The position numbers and the translations under genes were made by a program. Below, in pieces: positions 1-8,270 of a DNA stretch of 40,623 nt (position 1 is its first letter; every line of letters starts with the position of its first letter). This DNA is from an uncultured Lachnospiraceae bacterium. Its GTDB lineage: Bacteria > Bacillota > Clostridia > Lachnospirales > Lachnospiraceae. The stretch is from contig CATOJE010000030.1 of the NCBI GenBank assembly GCA_951800145.1, positions 1 through 40,623 of the forward strand. Direction: 5' to 3'. Under the pieces are notes generated by a model. That model was not told the origin of the DNA, ran no database searches, and saw nothing but the letters and a program-made list of their open reading frames with translations.

Positions 1-187
1 GGAAAGAGCAAGAATGCAGATTATTTTGATTTATCTGGAAACAAATAAAGAAATAAATAGTGCTGCTGCGGCAAAATTGCTGGAAGTTGAAATAAAGACC
101 GCAAGTCGTTTGTTGTTGAAGGCTGAAAAGCTGAATATCCTTAAAGGCACAGGAAAAACAAAAAATAAGGTATATTTTAGAGAATAA
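1..187 (+). CDS. C-terminal end of a winged-helix DNA-binding protein (partial)
   Basis: The frame beginning at base 2 is open from the window edge and ends at TAA 185-187, giving about 61 residues. It contains a helix-turn-helix-like pattern: an ILIYLETNKEINSAAAAKLL helix pair, then a recognition-like helix (TASRLLLKAEKL) and a basic wing (GTGKTKNKVYF). This resembles the C-terminal winged helix of AlbA_2/AAA_4-type ATP-binding proteins often found on mobile elements, but the N-terminal part lies outside the window, so the family is an inference. The context is AT-rich and followed by gene fragments, consistent with an accessory island. Confidence 0.5.
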   Translation, partial: ERARMQIILIYLETNKEINSAAAAKLLEVEIKTASRLLLKAEKLNILKGTGKTKNKVYFRE

Positions 188-191
188 TGCA

Positions 192-359
192 AATGAATGT
201 CATAAGAATGGAATTTTCACCAGTGTTGACTATGATGGAATCGGTGGTAGGTTCGCACATACCAAACTGGAAAAAGATAAACCGTCGGTAGGGTTGGATA
301 AGGTGTCGCCCAAAAAGCTTGAAAAAGATTTGGATGAAAATGTTGAAATTATTATGTAA
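192..359 (+). pseudogene. Unrecognised 3' gene fragment
   Basis: An open frame without any in-frame ATG ends at TAA 357-359. Its last residues are charged and protein-like (GIGGRFAHTKLEKDKPSVGL, then a lysine/aspartate-rich tail). The frame runs out of phase with the winged-helix end just upstream and overlaps it, which suggests the 3' stub of a larger gene joined here by recombination. I do not recognise the family. The stop codon lies inside a perfect palindrome. Confidence 0.3.
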
Positions 360-377
360 ACGGTATTTACCGTTTAC
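356..377. repeat. Perfect 10-bp inverted repeat with 2-bp centre
   Basis: GTAAACGGTA (356-365) and TACCGTTTAC (368-377) are exact reverse complements separated by TT. The left arm contains the TAA stop of the upstream fragment. The loop is too tight for a normal transcription terminator and no T-tract follows, so a protein-binding operator or a recombination or mobile-element end is as plausible as a terminator. Confidence 0.6.
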
Positions 378-485
378 AGTTGAGGCGGGTATCGTGATAC
401 CTGCAAGAAATCTAAAGAACTAATTGCCATTCATATATCTTCGTGCTACAATACATCTACGTAAAGTACCCATGACAGGGTGGTA

Positions 486-535
486 GCCTCCCGAGCTTAT
501 GAAAACCGGCGTGCCGGAATACATAGGAAGGGAGG
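486..535 (+). promoter_or_regulatory. Structured leader that can mask the toxin ribosome site
   Basis: CCTCCC at 487-492 is complementary to the ribosome-binding sequence GGGAGG at 530-535, nine bases before the ATG at 544. Between them lies a small perfect hairpin, CCGGC (506-510) with GCCGG (513-517). Folding would bury the ribosome site in a long-range stem. Masked ribosome sites are typical of type I toxin messages, which supports the toxin call for the following ORF. Folding was judged by eye only. Confidence 0.45.
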
Positions 536-543
536 TGGCGCCG

Positions 544-618
544 ATGACAGCTTTTGAAGTCATTTCGATTTTCATTAGAATATTAGCACTGAATATTTGC
601 AAGGTCTTTTTGCGTTGA
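544..618 (+). CDS. Putative holin-like (type I) toxin, shortened
   Basis: This 24-residue ORF starts MTAFEVISIFIRILAL, close to the remembered N-terminus of the putative holin-like toxin family common in Clostridia and bacilli (acidic-hydrophobic start leading into one membrane helix). Family members I know are about 30-40 residues, with a longer hydrophobic segment and a lysine-rich tail. Here the helix is interrupted by Arg12 and Asn17 and the protein ends early (NICKVFLR). It therefore looks truncated or diverged and may be inactive. A strong GGGAGG ribosome site precedes it, buried in a possible hairpin. No antisense antitoxin RNA could be identified with confidence. Confidence 0.5.
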   Translation: MTAFEVISIFIRILALNICKVFLR

Positions 619-705
619 CAATGAGCCGGGTCTACTGCTGGTTCAGCATAAAATTTTGATTAAGGAAATCGTAACTGTTTTTATCTCAAATCCTCCAATT
701 TTATG

Positions 706-1277
706 CTACAGTTTTTTCAGCAAGTTTTTAATTGTATTAAAATCATGCATTTGGATTCTGCAATTTAAGTCTTTTTCCGCTATCCATGTTTCTGCATCTG
801 GAGAAAAGAATGAGGTTGTGGCAATAATACCCCCTTTTACCTTATCCATTTCGATTACCCCAGCAAAACGTTGGACTATATCAATGCCTACCTTATTTTT
901 TGCATTATACTGTTTGCATTCTACATAGAATACCATATCCCCCAACATATCAGGTTTACGGAGAATTATGTCTTTTCCGCCATCTCTGGTTACTTTGGTT
1001 AATTCAGCGCTATATCCTAACTTATGGTAAAGCCGTGCCATGAATTTTTCAAATTCTCTCGGAGTAAGATTATAAAATTCATTGGGGTGTTCGGCTAAGC
1101 AGGAGAATACTTTGTCGTTCGCAGGCTTAATGGTAACGGCAATCCACTTACAGCATCATATACACTGTTATAATCTGCTATAGTTTGCTGTGCTGCTATA
1201 ATTTGCTGTGCTGCAATACTATTTGTAGCATTTTGAATTGTAGCAATGTGGGAGTAGCAGTTGCTATTCTCTATATT
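706..1277 (-). pseudogene. Mrr-type restriction endonuclease, frameshifted and 5'-truncated
   Basis: The C-terminal 110 codons encode a PD-(D/E)XK restriction domain of the Mrr/type IV family: RDGGKDI supplies the Asp, VECKQY the Glu-x-Lys, and IVQRFAGV the following conserved Gln helix. The ATG at 1041 is internal, because the same frame continues upstream through a typical domain opening (LTPREFEKFMARLYHKLGY) to a stop at 1156-1158. A second frame, open from 1277 to 1098, carries helix-like upstream sequence with two IAAQQ repeats and overlaps the first. This indicates a frameshift between about 1098 and 1155, and no start codon is found. The family cleaves modified foreign DNA; this copy is probably dead. 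Low confidence only on where the original gene began. Confidence 0.7.
1182..1217 (-). repeat. Two tandem 18-bp coding repeats
   Basis: Two adjacent 18-bp units (1182-1199 and 1200-1217) differ at few positions and read on the minus strand as IAAQQ plus one residue, repeated in frame. They lie in the linker region upstream of the nuclease domain of the broken Mrr-like gene and look like an internal duplication of a helical linker. Confidence 0.6.
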
Positions 1278-1282
1278 TTATA

Positions 1283-1312
1283 GTGGCAGATACAAAGAGA
1301 ACGTGCTATAAT
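1283..1312 (+). promoter_or_regulatory. Candidate promoter with extended -10
   Basis: TATAAT at 1307-1312 is preceded by TGC (extended -10). A weak -35, GTGGCA at 1283-1288, lies 18 bp upstream. It would drive the unknown gene at 1456. The strong -10 is the main evidence. Confidence 0.4.
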
Positions 1313-1455
1313 CGAAAACAGGATAAAAATATGGCATACAAAGCATTACAGGCACTGCAAAAAGCTGATCTATCGACAGGGGTAGCATGTAGGTTTAGAT
1401 AATGTTTGGGAAGCGGTAGAACGAGAAGTTGTCATCTTTAAGGAGGAGTACCAAT

Positions 1456-1917
1456 ATGAATAATCTACAAAAAGATACTATTTTAACATTGCTTAAAAGA
1501 GATAAAATGAACGGTAATTATACAAATAATTATTGGTTCTCATATAAAGATTATCTGGATCCGACAGATGATTTTACAGATTTCTGTTGCGAATGCCTTG
1601 AGGGAAAGCATGAATATACTGTCCTAATTGAAAACCTAATTAACAAAGATAAAACAGCAAAAATATTCGTGCAGGTCTATGGGTTAGAAGATAAAGATAG
1701 GGTTATAACCGCTGATACTTTGATTCTTTTCAGCAAATTATCGCTTGCCGAAATAAAGCGAATTTTCAATGAACCAAAGGATATATTTCCAAGTGAGATC
1801 GGAGAAGAAACAGATTTCCCGCAGCCAGCTTTTCTGATTGGAAATAATGGGGAGTTGATTTCAAATACAAAGCTATCCCATGAGAAGCAGTCTGTTTATT
1901 ATTGTTGGTGGGACTAA
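1456..1917 (+). CDS. Hypothetical acidic protein, 153 aa
   Basis: The start is placed at ATG 1456 because AAGGAGGAG lies about eight bases upstream; upstream in-frame codons lack such a site. The 153-residue product has no signal peptide or membrane helix, is rich in Asp/Glu and Lys, and mixes beta-strand-like segments (EYTVLIENL, KIFVQVYGL) with an amphipathic helix (SLAEIKRIF). It ends with an aromatic tail (YYCWWD). I do not recognise the family. Size, acidity and position among toxin and nuclease remnants would suit an immunity or antitoxin-type protein, but that is only inference from context. It looks intact, unlike its neighbours. Confidence 0.6.
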   Translation: MNNLQKDTILTLLKRDKMNGNYTNNYWFSYKDYLDPTDDFTDFCCECLEGKHEYTVLIENLINKDKTAKIFVQVYGLEDKDRVITADTLILFSKLSLAEIKRIFNEPKDIFPSEIGEETDFPQPAFLIGNNGELISNTKLSHEKQSVYYCWWD

Positions 1918-1928
1918 CATTCACATAA

Positions 1929-2075
1929 CTGGTTAATGAAAAAGAAAACACTTTTATTCCCCAAAATAGCTTTTATTGTGTAGCATTACAAAAATGGTTT
2001 GAACTGAAGCAAAATAAAAGGAATCCTAAATACATTCAGCATTCAGGCAGCTTGGGTATTGGCCAAGCTGCCTGA
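1929..2075 (+). pseudogene. Possible gene remnant without start codon
   Basis: A 48-codon open frame between TAA 1926-1928 and TGA 2073-2075 has protein-like composition (for example VALQKWFELKQNKRNPKYI) but no plausible start. It may be the end of a truncated gene at the island border. The last part overlaps the hairpin at 2044-2074, which lowers confidence that it is coding. Confidence 0.2.
2044..2074. terminator. 12-bp hairpin downstream of uvrA
   Basis: CAGGCAGCTTGG (2044-2055) and CCAAGCTGCCTG (2063-2074) are exact reverse complements with a 7-nt loop, beginning 15 bases after the uvrA stop codon. Neither side is followed by a clear T-tract, so it is either a terminator with a poor tail, an RNA-stabilising 3' hairpin, or a boundary element. 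Confidence 0.5.
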
Positions 2076-2088
2076 TTACTAATCAACG

Positions 2089-4938
2089 CTATAAATATCG
2101 CTTCACATACATCCCCGTATAGGAAATCGGATTCTCTGCCACCTCTTCCGGGGTTCCCTTTGCAATTACGGTGCCGCCCCGGTCGCCTCCCTCGGGGCCC
2201 ATGTCAATAATATAATCTGCCGTTTTAATCACATCCAGATTATGCTCAATCACCACTACTGTATTACCGCCTTCCGCCAGCCGGTGCAGGATCTCGATAA
2301 GCTTGTGAACATCGGCAAAATGAAGGCCTGTTGTGGGCTCATCCAGAATGTAGATGGTCTTCCCGGTACTTCGCTTGCTCAGCTCCGCCGCCAGCTTGAT
2401 CCGCTGAGCCTCGCCGCCGGATAATTCGGTGGAAGGCTGCCCCAGCTTCACATAGGAAAGCCCCACATCATACAAGGTCTGAATCTTTCGCGCAATGGTA
2501 GGCACATGCTCAAAGAACTTCACTGCCTCCTCCACCGTCATATCCAGCACATCGTAAATGCTTTTCCCCTTATATTTCACCTCCAGGGTTTCCCGGTTAT
2601 ACCTCTTTCCGCCGCAGACCTCGCATGGAACATAAACGTCCGGAAGGAAATGCATCTCTATCTTGATAATCCCGTCTCCGCTGCAGGCCTCGCACCGCCC
2701 GCCCTTTACATTAAAGCTGAACCGGCCCTTGGCATAGCCTCTTGTCTTTGCGTCCGTGGTGGAGGCAAACAAATCCCGGATCAAATCAAATACGCCGGTG
2801 TAAGTCGCCGGGTTTGACCTGGGGGTACGGCCGATGGGCGACTGGTCGATGGCAATCACCTTATCCAGCTGCTCCATGCCCTCGATCTGCGTATATTTCC
2901 CGGGGATCGTTCTGGCCCGGTTCAGCTTCCTTGCCAGGGCCTTGTAAAGAATTTCATTAACCAGAGAGCTTTTTCCAGAACCGGAAACACCGGTAACACA
3001 GGTTAATACCCCCAGGGGAATCTCTGCCTTTACATTCTTTAAGTTATTCTCTGCAGCCCCTTTTACGGTCAGCCAGCCGGTTGGCTTCTTTCGGGTCTTG
3101 GGCACGGGGATCTGCACTCTCCCGCTTAAATATGCGCCGGTAATGGACTCCTCGCAGGCCATGATCTCCTCTGCCGTCCCTGCGGCCACCACCTGGCCTC
3201 CGTGCTCTCCTGCCCCGGGGCCGATATCTACGATATAGTCCGCGGCGCGCATGGTATCCTCGTCATGCTCCACCACCAGCACGCTGTTCCCCAGATCCCT
3301 GAGATGAAGCAGCGTCTTCAAAAGCTTATCATTATCCCTCTGGTGGAGGCCGATGCTGGGCTCGTCCAGAATATAGGCCACTCCCACCAGGCCGGATCCA
3401 ATCTGGGTAGCCAGGCGGATCCGCTGGGCTTCCCCGCCGGACAGAGTTCCTGTGGCCCGGGACAGAGACAGATACTCTAGCCCTACATCGATCAGAAAGG
3501 TAACTCTGGCGCGGATCTCCTTTAAGATGGGCCCTCCGATAGCCTCCTGCATAGGCGTCAGCTTCAGCTGGTCGATAAACTCCCGAAACTTTATGATAGA
3601 CATATTGGTAGCCTGGTAAATATTTTTATCTCCCAGGGTTACTGCCAGGGATTCCTTCTTTAGCCGCTGCCCATGGCAGACAGGGCAGGGGGTGATCCGC
3701 ATGTAGGTCTCGTACTCTGCCTTAGAGGACTCCGAGAAGGTCTCCCGGTAACGCCGGTTCACATTCTCAATCAGGCCCTCAAAGGCCACATCATACCGGC
3801 CTTCCCCCCTTTGTCCTTTATAGTAAACCTGTACCTCCTTTCCCTCTGTGCCGTACATCAGGATATCATGGACAGACTCCGGGTAATCCTCAAAGGGGGT
3901 ATCCAGACTGAAATGATACTCCTTCGCCAGCGCCTCCAGAATCGCCCTGGTAAAGCTTCCCTTATCTGCGCAGGACTGCCACCCCATCACTACGATAGCT
4001 CCCTGAAGAATGCTTAAGGAGGGATCCGGAATCATCAGCTTTTCATCAAATTCCATCTTATAGCCCAGCCCGAAGCATTCCGGACAGGCGCCAAAGGGAT
4101 TATTAAAGGAAAAGCTTCTGGGCTCCACCTCCTCCACGCTGATACCGCAGTCCGGGCAGGAGAAGCTTTGGGAAAACCGCAGCACTTCCCCTTCTCCCTC
4201 ATTCCCTTCCCCAGAGCTTTTCGATGCATCCACCAGCAGAAGGCCGCCGGCCAGCTCCAGTACAGTCTCGATGGAATCAGTCAGGCGCTTCTCAATCCCC
4301 GGCCGCACCACCAGACGGTCCACCACGATTTCGATGTTATGCTTAATATTCTTCTCCAGCTTGATCTCTTCTGACAGCTCATACAGATTCCCGTCGATCC
4401 GCACCCGGACATAGCCGCTCTTCCTGGCCTGCTCTAAAACCTTGACGTGCTCTCCCTTCCGCCCCCGGACCACAGGAGCCAAAAGCTGGATCCTTGTCCG
4501 CTCCGGCATCGCCAGTATCTGATCCACCATCTGATCCACGGTCTGCTTCCGGATCTCCTTCCCGCATTTGGGGCAGTGGGGTATCCCTGCCCTGGCGTAT
4601 AAAAGCCGCATATAGTCATAGATCTCCGTCACGGTCCCTACGGTGGAGCGGGGGTTCCGGTTGGTTGACTTCTGATCAATGGAGATGGCGGGAGATAAGC
4701 CCTCGATGCTCTCCACATCCGGCTTTTCCATCTGTCCTAAAAACTGACGTGCATAGGAAGACAGAGACTCCATGTAGCGCCTCTGTCCTTCTGCATATAT
4801 AGTGTCAAATGCCAGTGATGACTTACCGGAACCAGAAAGCCCGGTGAGCACCACCAGCTCATTCCTGGGAATGTCCACGGTAATATTCTTCAAATTGTGC
4901 TCATTAGCACCTCGGATTTTAATATACTGTTTTCCCAT
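2089..4938 (-). CDS. uvrA: UvrABC excinuclease subunit A
   Basis: UvrA is the damage-scanning ATPase of nucleotide excision repair; it loads UvrB onto distorted DNA in the cytoplasm. The 949-residue product has the expected full length and order. A first Walker A (GLSGSGKSS, residues 33-41) is followed by zinc-binding cysteine pairs (CPKC, later CPDC/CPEC). The first ABC signature ([12 protein letters not shown]) comes before a second Walker A (GVSGSGKSS), a CEAC/CEVC zinc finger and a second [12 protein letters not shown] with an [10 protein letters not shown] Walker B. GAGGTGAAGG precedes the ATG. A LexA-type box and a good promoter lie about 110-160 bases upstream, so SOS induction is likely. 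It is monocistronic as far as seen and follows ftsH on the same strand. Confidence 0.97.
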   Translation of the reverse strand: MGKQYIKIRGANEHNLKNITVDIPRNELVVLTGLSGSGKSSLAFDTIYAEGQRRYMESLSSYARQFLGQMEKPDVESIEGLSPAISIDQKSTNRNPRSTVGTVTEIYDYMRLLYARAGIPHCPKCGKEIRKQTVDQMVDQILAMPERTRIQLLAPVVRGRKGEHVKVLEQARKSGYVRVRIDGNLYELSEEIKLEKNIKHNIEIVVDRLVVRPGIEKRLTDSIETVLELAGGLLLVDASKSSGEGNEGEGEVLRFSQSFSCPDCGISVEEVEPRSFSFNNPFGACPECFGLGYKMEFDEKLMIPDPSLSILQGAIVVMGWQSCADKGSFTRAILEALAKEYHFSLDTPFEDYPESVHDILMYGTEGKEVQVYYKGQRGEGRYDVAFEGLIENVNRRYRETFSESSKAEYETYMRITPCPVCHGQRLKKESLAVTLGDKNIYQATNMSIIKFREFIDQLKLTPMQEAIGGPILKEIRARVTFLIDVGLEYLSLSRATGTLSGGEAQRIRLATQIGSGLVGVAYILDEPSIGLHQRDNDKLLKTLLHLRDLGNSVLVVEHDEDTMRAADYIVDIGPGAGEHGGQVVAAGTAEEIMACEESITGAYLSGRVQIPVPKTRKKPTGWLTVKGAAENNLKNVKAEIPLGVLTCVTGVSGSGKSSLVNEILYKALARKLNRARTIPGKYTQIEGMEQLDKVIAIDQSPIGRTPRSNPATYTGVFDLIRDLFASTTDAKTRGYAKGRFSFNVKGGRCEACSGDGIIKIEMHFLPDVYVPCEVCGGKRYNRETLEVKYKGKSIYDVLDMTVEEAVKFFEHVPTIARKIQTLYDVGLSYVKLGQPSTELSGGEAQRIKLAAELSKRSTGKTIYILDEPTTGLHFADVHKLIEILHRLAEGGNTVVVIEHNLDVIKTADYIIDMGPEGGDRGGTVIAKGTPEEVAENPISYTGMYVKRYL

Positions 4939-4956
4939 CCTTCACCTCACAGCACA

Positions 4957-4985
4957 GCCGCCTGCATACCCGGTACGCAGGCGGC
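4957..4985 (-). promoter_or_regulatory. GC-rich hairpin in the uvrA leader
   Basis: GCCGCCTGC (4957-4965) and GCAGGCGGC (4977-4985) form a perfect 9-bp stem with an 11-base loop. It lies in the predicted uvrA 5' leader, 18 bases before the ATG. There is no T-tract on either side, so it is unlikely to be a simple terminator; it may stabilise the message or limit ribosome access. Confidence 0.5.
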
Positions 4986-5050
4986 GTGTTATTCATGGCC
5001 ATCGAAAATCCGCAGCGCGTCTTCTCGTCCGCTTCAAAATTAACATCCTT

Positions 5051-5079
5051 AGTATAGCACAGCATGTTTCTGGATTCAA
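5051..5079 (-). promoter_or_regulatory. uvrA promoter
   Basis: On the minus strand TTGAAT (5079-5074) is followed after 17 bp by TATACT (5056-5051), with TGC before the -10 (extended -10). The predicted start near 5044 gives a leader of about 105 bases. Confidence 0.7.
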
Positions 5080-5086
5080 CTGTTTT

Positions 5087-5100
5087 CGAACAAATGTTTT
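5087..5100. promoter_or_regulatory. LexA (SOS/DinR) box upstream of uvrA
   Basis: CGAACAAATGTTTT matches the Firmicutes SOS consensus GAAC-N4-GTTC with one deviation in the right half (GTTT). It lies 7 bp upstream of the uvrA -35. uvrA is an established LexA-regulon gene in Gram-positive bacteria, which supports the call. Confidence 0.75.
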
Positions 5101-5104
5101 CTTT

Positions 5105-5143
5105 GTTACTGTTTACAGGCACGGCAGGGCCGTGAACAGCAAC
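5105..5143. terminator. Long imperfect hairpin after ftsH
   Basis: CACGGC and GCCGTG form a core stem, extended by an outer stem of GTTACTGTT with AACAGCAAC (one G-U pair), separated by a 6-base bulge. It begins eight bases after the ftsH stop codon. On the minus strand the distal side is A-rich rather than T-rich, so termination efficiency is doubtful; it may separate ftsH from the uvrA promoter. Confidence 0.45.
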
Positions 5144-5150
5144 GTTTCTT

Positions 5151-6998
5151 TTAGCGTTCAAGAATCTCCATAAACTCTTCCCCGGTAATGGTCTCCCGCT
5201 CCAAAAGATACTCTGAAATCTCGGTGAGCTTTGCCGCATGCGCTTTCAGTATTTCCATAGCCTTTTCATACTGCTCCTTCACTATGGCAATCACTTCATC
5301 GTCCACCGCCTTCGCCGTCTCCGGGGAGCATACCATAGAGGTATCTCCCCCCAGATACTGGTTATTTACCGTTTCCAGCGCCACCATGCCGAATTGGCTG
5401 CTCATACCATACCGGGTCACCATGGCCCGGGCGATTTTCGTCGCCTGCTCGATGTCATTGGACGCCCCTGTAGTGATGGAGCGGAACATAAATTCCTCTG
5501 CCGCCCGGCCTCCGGTGAAGGTCGCGATTTTATTCAGCGCCTCCTCCCGGCTCATCAGATGGCGCTCCCCGGCCTCCACCTGCATGGTATAGCCCATAGC
5601 ACCCGAGGTTCGGGGGATAATCGTAATCTTGTGAACCGGCGCTGAATGGTTTTGGCAGGCTGCCACCAGGGCATGTCCCACCTCATGATAAGCTACGATC
5701 CGCCGCTCGTTTTCAGAAACGGAAGCATCCTTTCTCTGATATCCGGCGATAACCACCTCCACGCTCTCTTCCAGATCCGATTGATTCACACGGCTCCGTC
5801 CCATGCGCACCGCCCGCAGGGCTCCCTCATTCACGATATTCGCCAGCTCTGCGCCGCTGGCGCCGGAGGTAGCCCGGGCTATAGCGTTAAAATCCACACT
5901 ATCCTCCAGCTTTACATTCTTGCCGTGGACTCGTAAAATCGCCTCTCTGCCCTTTAAATCCGGCAGCTCTACCGGAATCCGGCGGTCGAAACGGCCCGGG
6001 CGAAGCAGCGCTTGATCCAGGGATTCCGGCCGGTTGGTCGCCGCCAGAATTACCACACCCTTCTGTCCGTCAAAGCCATCCATCTCGGTCAAAAGCTGGT
6101 TCAGCGTCTGCTCCCTCTCATCATTGCCCCCCAGGCCTCCTCCGTCCCGCTTCTTACCGATGGTATCAATCTCATCGATAAATACAATACAAGGCGCCTT
6201 TTCATTCGCCTGCTTAAACAGATCCCGCACCTTCGCCGCGCCCATGCCTACGAACATCTCCACAAATTCCGAACCGGAAATGGAGAAAAAGGGCACATGG
6301 GCTTCCCCTGCCACTGCCTTTGCCAGAAGCGTCTTTCCAGTTCCGGGAGGGCCCACAAGAAGGGCGCCTTTGGGCAGGATGGCGCCTATTTCCGCATACT
6401 TCTGGGGGTTGTGAAGAAAATCCACAATCTCCTTCAGCGCCTCCTTAGCCTCCTCCTGTCCGGCTACATCCCCAAAGGTTTTCCCGGTTTCTGTCTCCGC
6501 GTAAATCTTGGCATTGGACTTTCCGAAGGTCATGGCCGGATTTCCCATGCTCCCAAGCTTTTTCTGCATCATCCGCCCCAGCACCTGCCCGATCACCACA
6601 AACAGTACAATGGGCATAATCCACTGCAGCACAATGGTGGCAAGAGGAGAGGCCTGGGTCGGAATCTCCTGGGCAAACGATACCCCGGCATCCCTCAGCC
6701 GCCTGGTTAAATCTGCGTCCGGCCAGCGTCCGGTCTTATATCCGGTAACGCCCCACTCCCGTTCCTCGCCTTCTTTTAAGGTAAACACGATCTCTGTGTC
6801 ATTTTGGTATACCTGATCCACCTTTTTCTCATCCACATATTGGAGGAACTGGTCATAGGCCACCTGCCGCACGGACCGCTCAATCATAGAGGGAAAAAGA
6901 AAGGTATTTAAAAGCAGTACCACCAGCAGAACGATTCCATAGTAGTACAGAAATGGTTTTTTCGGATTTTTCTCCGGATTGGTATTTTTTACACCCAT
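5151..6998 (-). CDS. ftsH: ATP-dependent zinc metalloprotease FtsH
   Basis: FtsH is a membrane-anchored AAA+ protease that degrades misfolded membrane proteins and unstable regulators. The 615-residue protein shows two membrane helices (about 16-37 and 119-140) flanking a short extracytoplasmic domain. The AAA module has Walker A GPPGTGKT at 216-223, Walker B IVFIDEID and the second region of homology with RPGRFDR. The peptidase domain has the zinc motif HEVGH at 438-442. AAAGGA lies upstream of the ATG. It starts only 17 bp after the capA-like gene, so the two are probably co-transcribed, possibly with degV. Length and motifs are normal for the family. Confidence 0.96.
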   Translation of the reverse strand: MGVKNTNPEKNPKKPFLYYYGIVLLVVLLLNTFLFPSMIERSVRQVAYDQFLQYVDEKKVDQVYQNDTEIVFTLKEGEEREWGVTGYKTGRWPDADLTRRLRDAGVSFAQEIPTQASPLATIVLQWIMPIVLFVVIGQVLGRMMQKKLGSMGNPAMTFGKSNAKIYAETETGKTFGDVAGQEEAKEALKEIVDFLHNPQKYAEIGAILPKGALLVGPPGTGKTLLAKAVAGEAHVPFFSISGSEFVEMFVGMGAAKVRDLFKQANEKAPCIVFIDEIDTIGKKRDGGGLGGNDEREQTLNQLLTEMDGFDGQKGVVILAATNRPESLDQALLRPGRFDRRIPVELPDLKGREAILRVHGKNVKLEDSVDFNAIARATSGASGAELANIVNEGALRAVRMGRSRVNQSDLEESVEVVIAGYQRKDASVSENERRIVAYHEVGHALVAACQNHSAPVHKITIIPRTSGAMGYTMQVEAGERHLMSREEALNKIATFTGGRAAEEFMFRSITTGASNDIEQATKIARAMVTRYGMSSQFGMVALETVNNQYLGGDTSMVCSPETAKAVDDEVIAIVKEQYEKAMEILKAHAAKLTEISEYLLERETITGEEFMEILER

Positions 6999-7015
6999 AG
7001 TTTACATCATCCTTT

Positions 7016-8221
7016 CTATTTTATTCCAGGTAATATATCCCCTGTCTCGTTTATTTTAATATCAAAGGATATCTCCTCCAGATAACGATACAGCGCCTCC
7101 CGCTCCCCGGCGTCCGTTAATTCCCTGGTATATCCGGCGCTGGATGTGGCAGGAATCACTGACAGGCAGGTCTCCTCCCCATCCCACTCAGCCTTTAAGA
7201 GCAGGGTCCGCGGAATACTGCTTCCAAATACAAAATTCCCCAAGCTGTAGATAATCGGCTTTCCGTTATAGTATTCAATCCCCTGGAGCACATGGGGATG
7301 GCTGCCGATCACTAAATCCGCCCCGGCATCCAGGAGCTGGCGTCCCAGCTGCCGCTGATAGTCCTTGGGAAATTCCTCCCGCTCCACACCCCAGTGGACA
7401 TAGACCACCAGATAATCGCAGAGCTCCTTTCCCTTCCGGATTTCCTCCAGAAGCACAGCCGGATCATAAGTGCTTAACATCCCGGGCCTGGAGGAGGTCG
7501 CCGCCCACTCTGCCACTGGAATTACCCGGGTGGCGCCTAAAAATCCCACGGTCCATTCCCCCATCTGCTTCTCATACAGCGCCTTGGCCTGATCCATGTT
7601 TTCCCCGGCTCCCACATAGGGTATCTCTGCCCCATCCAGCGTAGCGCAGGTATCCAGAAGGGCCTCTGTCCCAAAGTCCAGGGCATGATTATTGGCCAGT
7701 GTCACCAGGTCGATCCCCATCTCCTTTAGCAGGTCAACGCGCTCTGGGGCAAGGCGGAAGGTAAACTGCTTATCTGGCGCCGGATTCCCCCGGCTGCTGA
7801 AGGGAAATTCCTGGTTTACCATAAAAAGGTCTGCCTCATCCGCTGCCTTTAAAAGGCTTTCACCCACCACGCCGGATATCCCGCCTCCGGACTGATACGC
7901 CTTAAGCACATGGTCGGATAACAGGACATCCCCGGCAAAGGCAAGGCAAATGCTGTGTTTCTCCTGGGGCTGTTCCTCTGCCGTTTCTGTCCCCCCTTCT
8001 TCAACCTCCTCCTGAGTTTCCCCTGCTTCCTCCCCTATGTCCTCATTCCTGATTACAATGGAAATCGGAGCTTCCTCCTCACTGAAAAAAGCCACTTCCG
8101 TCTCATCCTGTCCGGATGGTTCAGAAATGGCACAGCCGATTCCCAGCCCCGCCAGCAGCAGGCAGGGAATCAGCAGAAGCCACAAAGGGCTTCCCTCCTT
8201 CTTTCTACTTCTTCCTTTCAT
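7016..8221 (-). CDS. CapA-family (poly-gamma-glutamate synthesis type) protein
   Basis: The product (401 aa) has a basic N-terminus and one hydrophobic segment (WLLLIPCLLLAGLGIGC) that could be a signal anchor or a lipoprotein signal ending at Cys. A Glu-rich linker follows (about 40-95), then a CapA/PgsA metallophosphatase-like domain. Family motifs are FAGDVLLSD, VTLANNHALDFG, a VYVHWGVE strand, GSHPHVLQG and IIYSLGNFVF, which supply the metal-binding Asp, Asn and His residues. The ATG at 8219-8221 is preferred over the GTG two codons upstream because AGAGG sits five bases before it. No pgsB/pgsC neighbours are present, so a role in capsule polymer is not shown; an extracytoplasmic hydrolase role is as likely. 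Confidence 0.85.
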   Translation of the reverse strand: MKGRSRKKEGSPLWLLLIPCLLLAGLGIGCAISEPSGQDETEVAFFSEEEAPISIVIRNEDIGEEAGETQEEVEEGGTETAEEQPQEKHSICLAFAGDVLLSDHVLKAYQSGGGISGVVGESLLKAADEADLFMVNQEFPFSSRGNPAPDKQFTFRLAPERVDLLKEMGIDLVTLANNHALDFGTEALLDTCATLDGAEIPYVGAGENMDQAKALYEKQMGEWTVGFLGATRVIPVAEWAATSSRPGMLSTYDPAVLLEEIRKGKELCDYLVVYVHWGVEREEFPKDYQRQLGRQLLDAGADLVIGSHPHVLQGIEYYNGKPIIYSLGNFVFGSSIPRTLLLKAEWDGEETCLSVIPATSSAGYTRELTDAGEREALYRYLEEISFDIKINETGDILPGIK

Positions 8222-8270
8222 GAACACCTCTTGCCTTCAAGTGCGCGATCCACATCGCTTCCCGCCGGCC

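Noticed and set aside
420-602. 60-codon minus-strand frame opposite the holin-like toxin
   Set aside because: It is antisense to the toxin leader and ORF, has no ribosome site and does not resemble a protein family.
706-1041. Treating the Mrr-like frame as an intact 111-residue gene
   Set aside because: The domain clearly continues upstream of the ATG at 1041 (LTPREFEKF), so that Met is internal and the gene is truncated and frameshifted.
1174-1221. CRISPR-like repeat
   Set aside because: There are only two adjacent 18-bp units without spacers, and they read as an in-frame peptide repeat.
1331-1402. Short plus-strand ORF starting MAYKALQALQKADL
   Set aside because: No ribosome site before its ATG and no recognisable family; it is more likely leader sequence of the gene at 1456.
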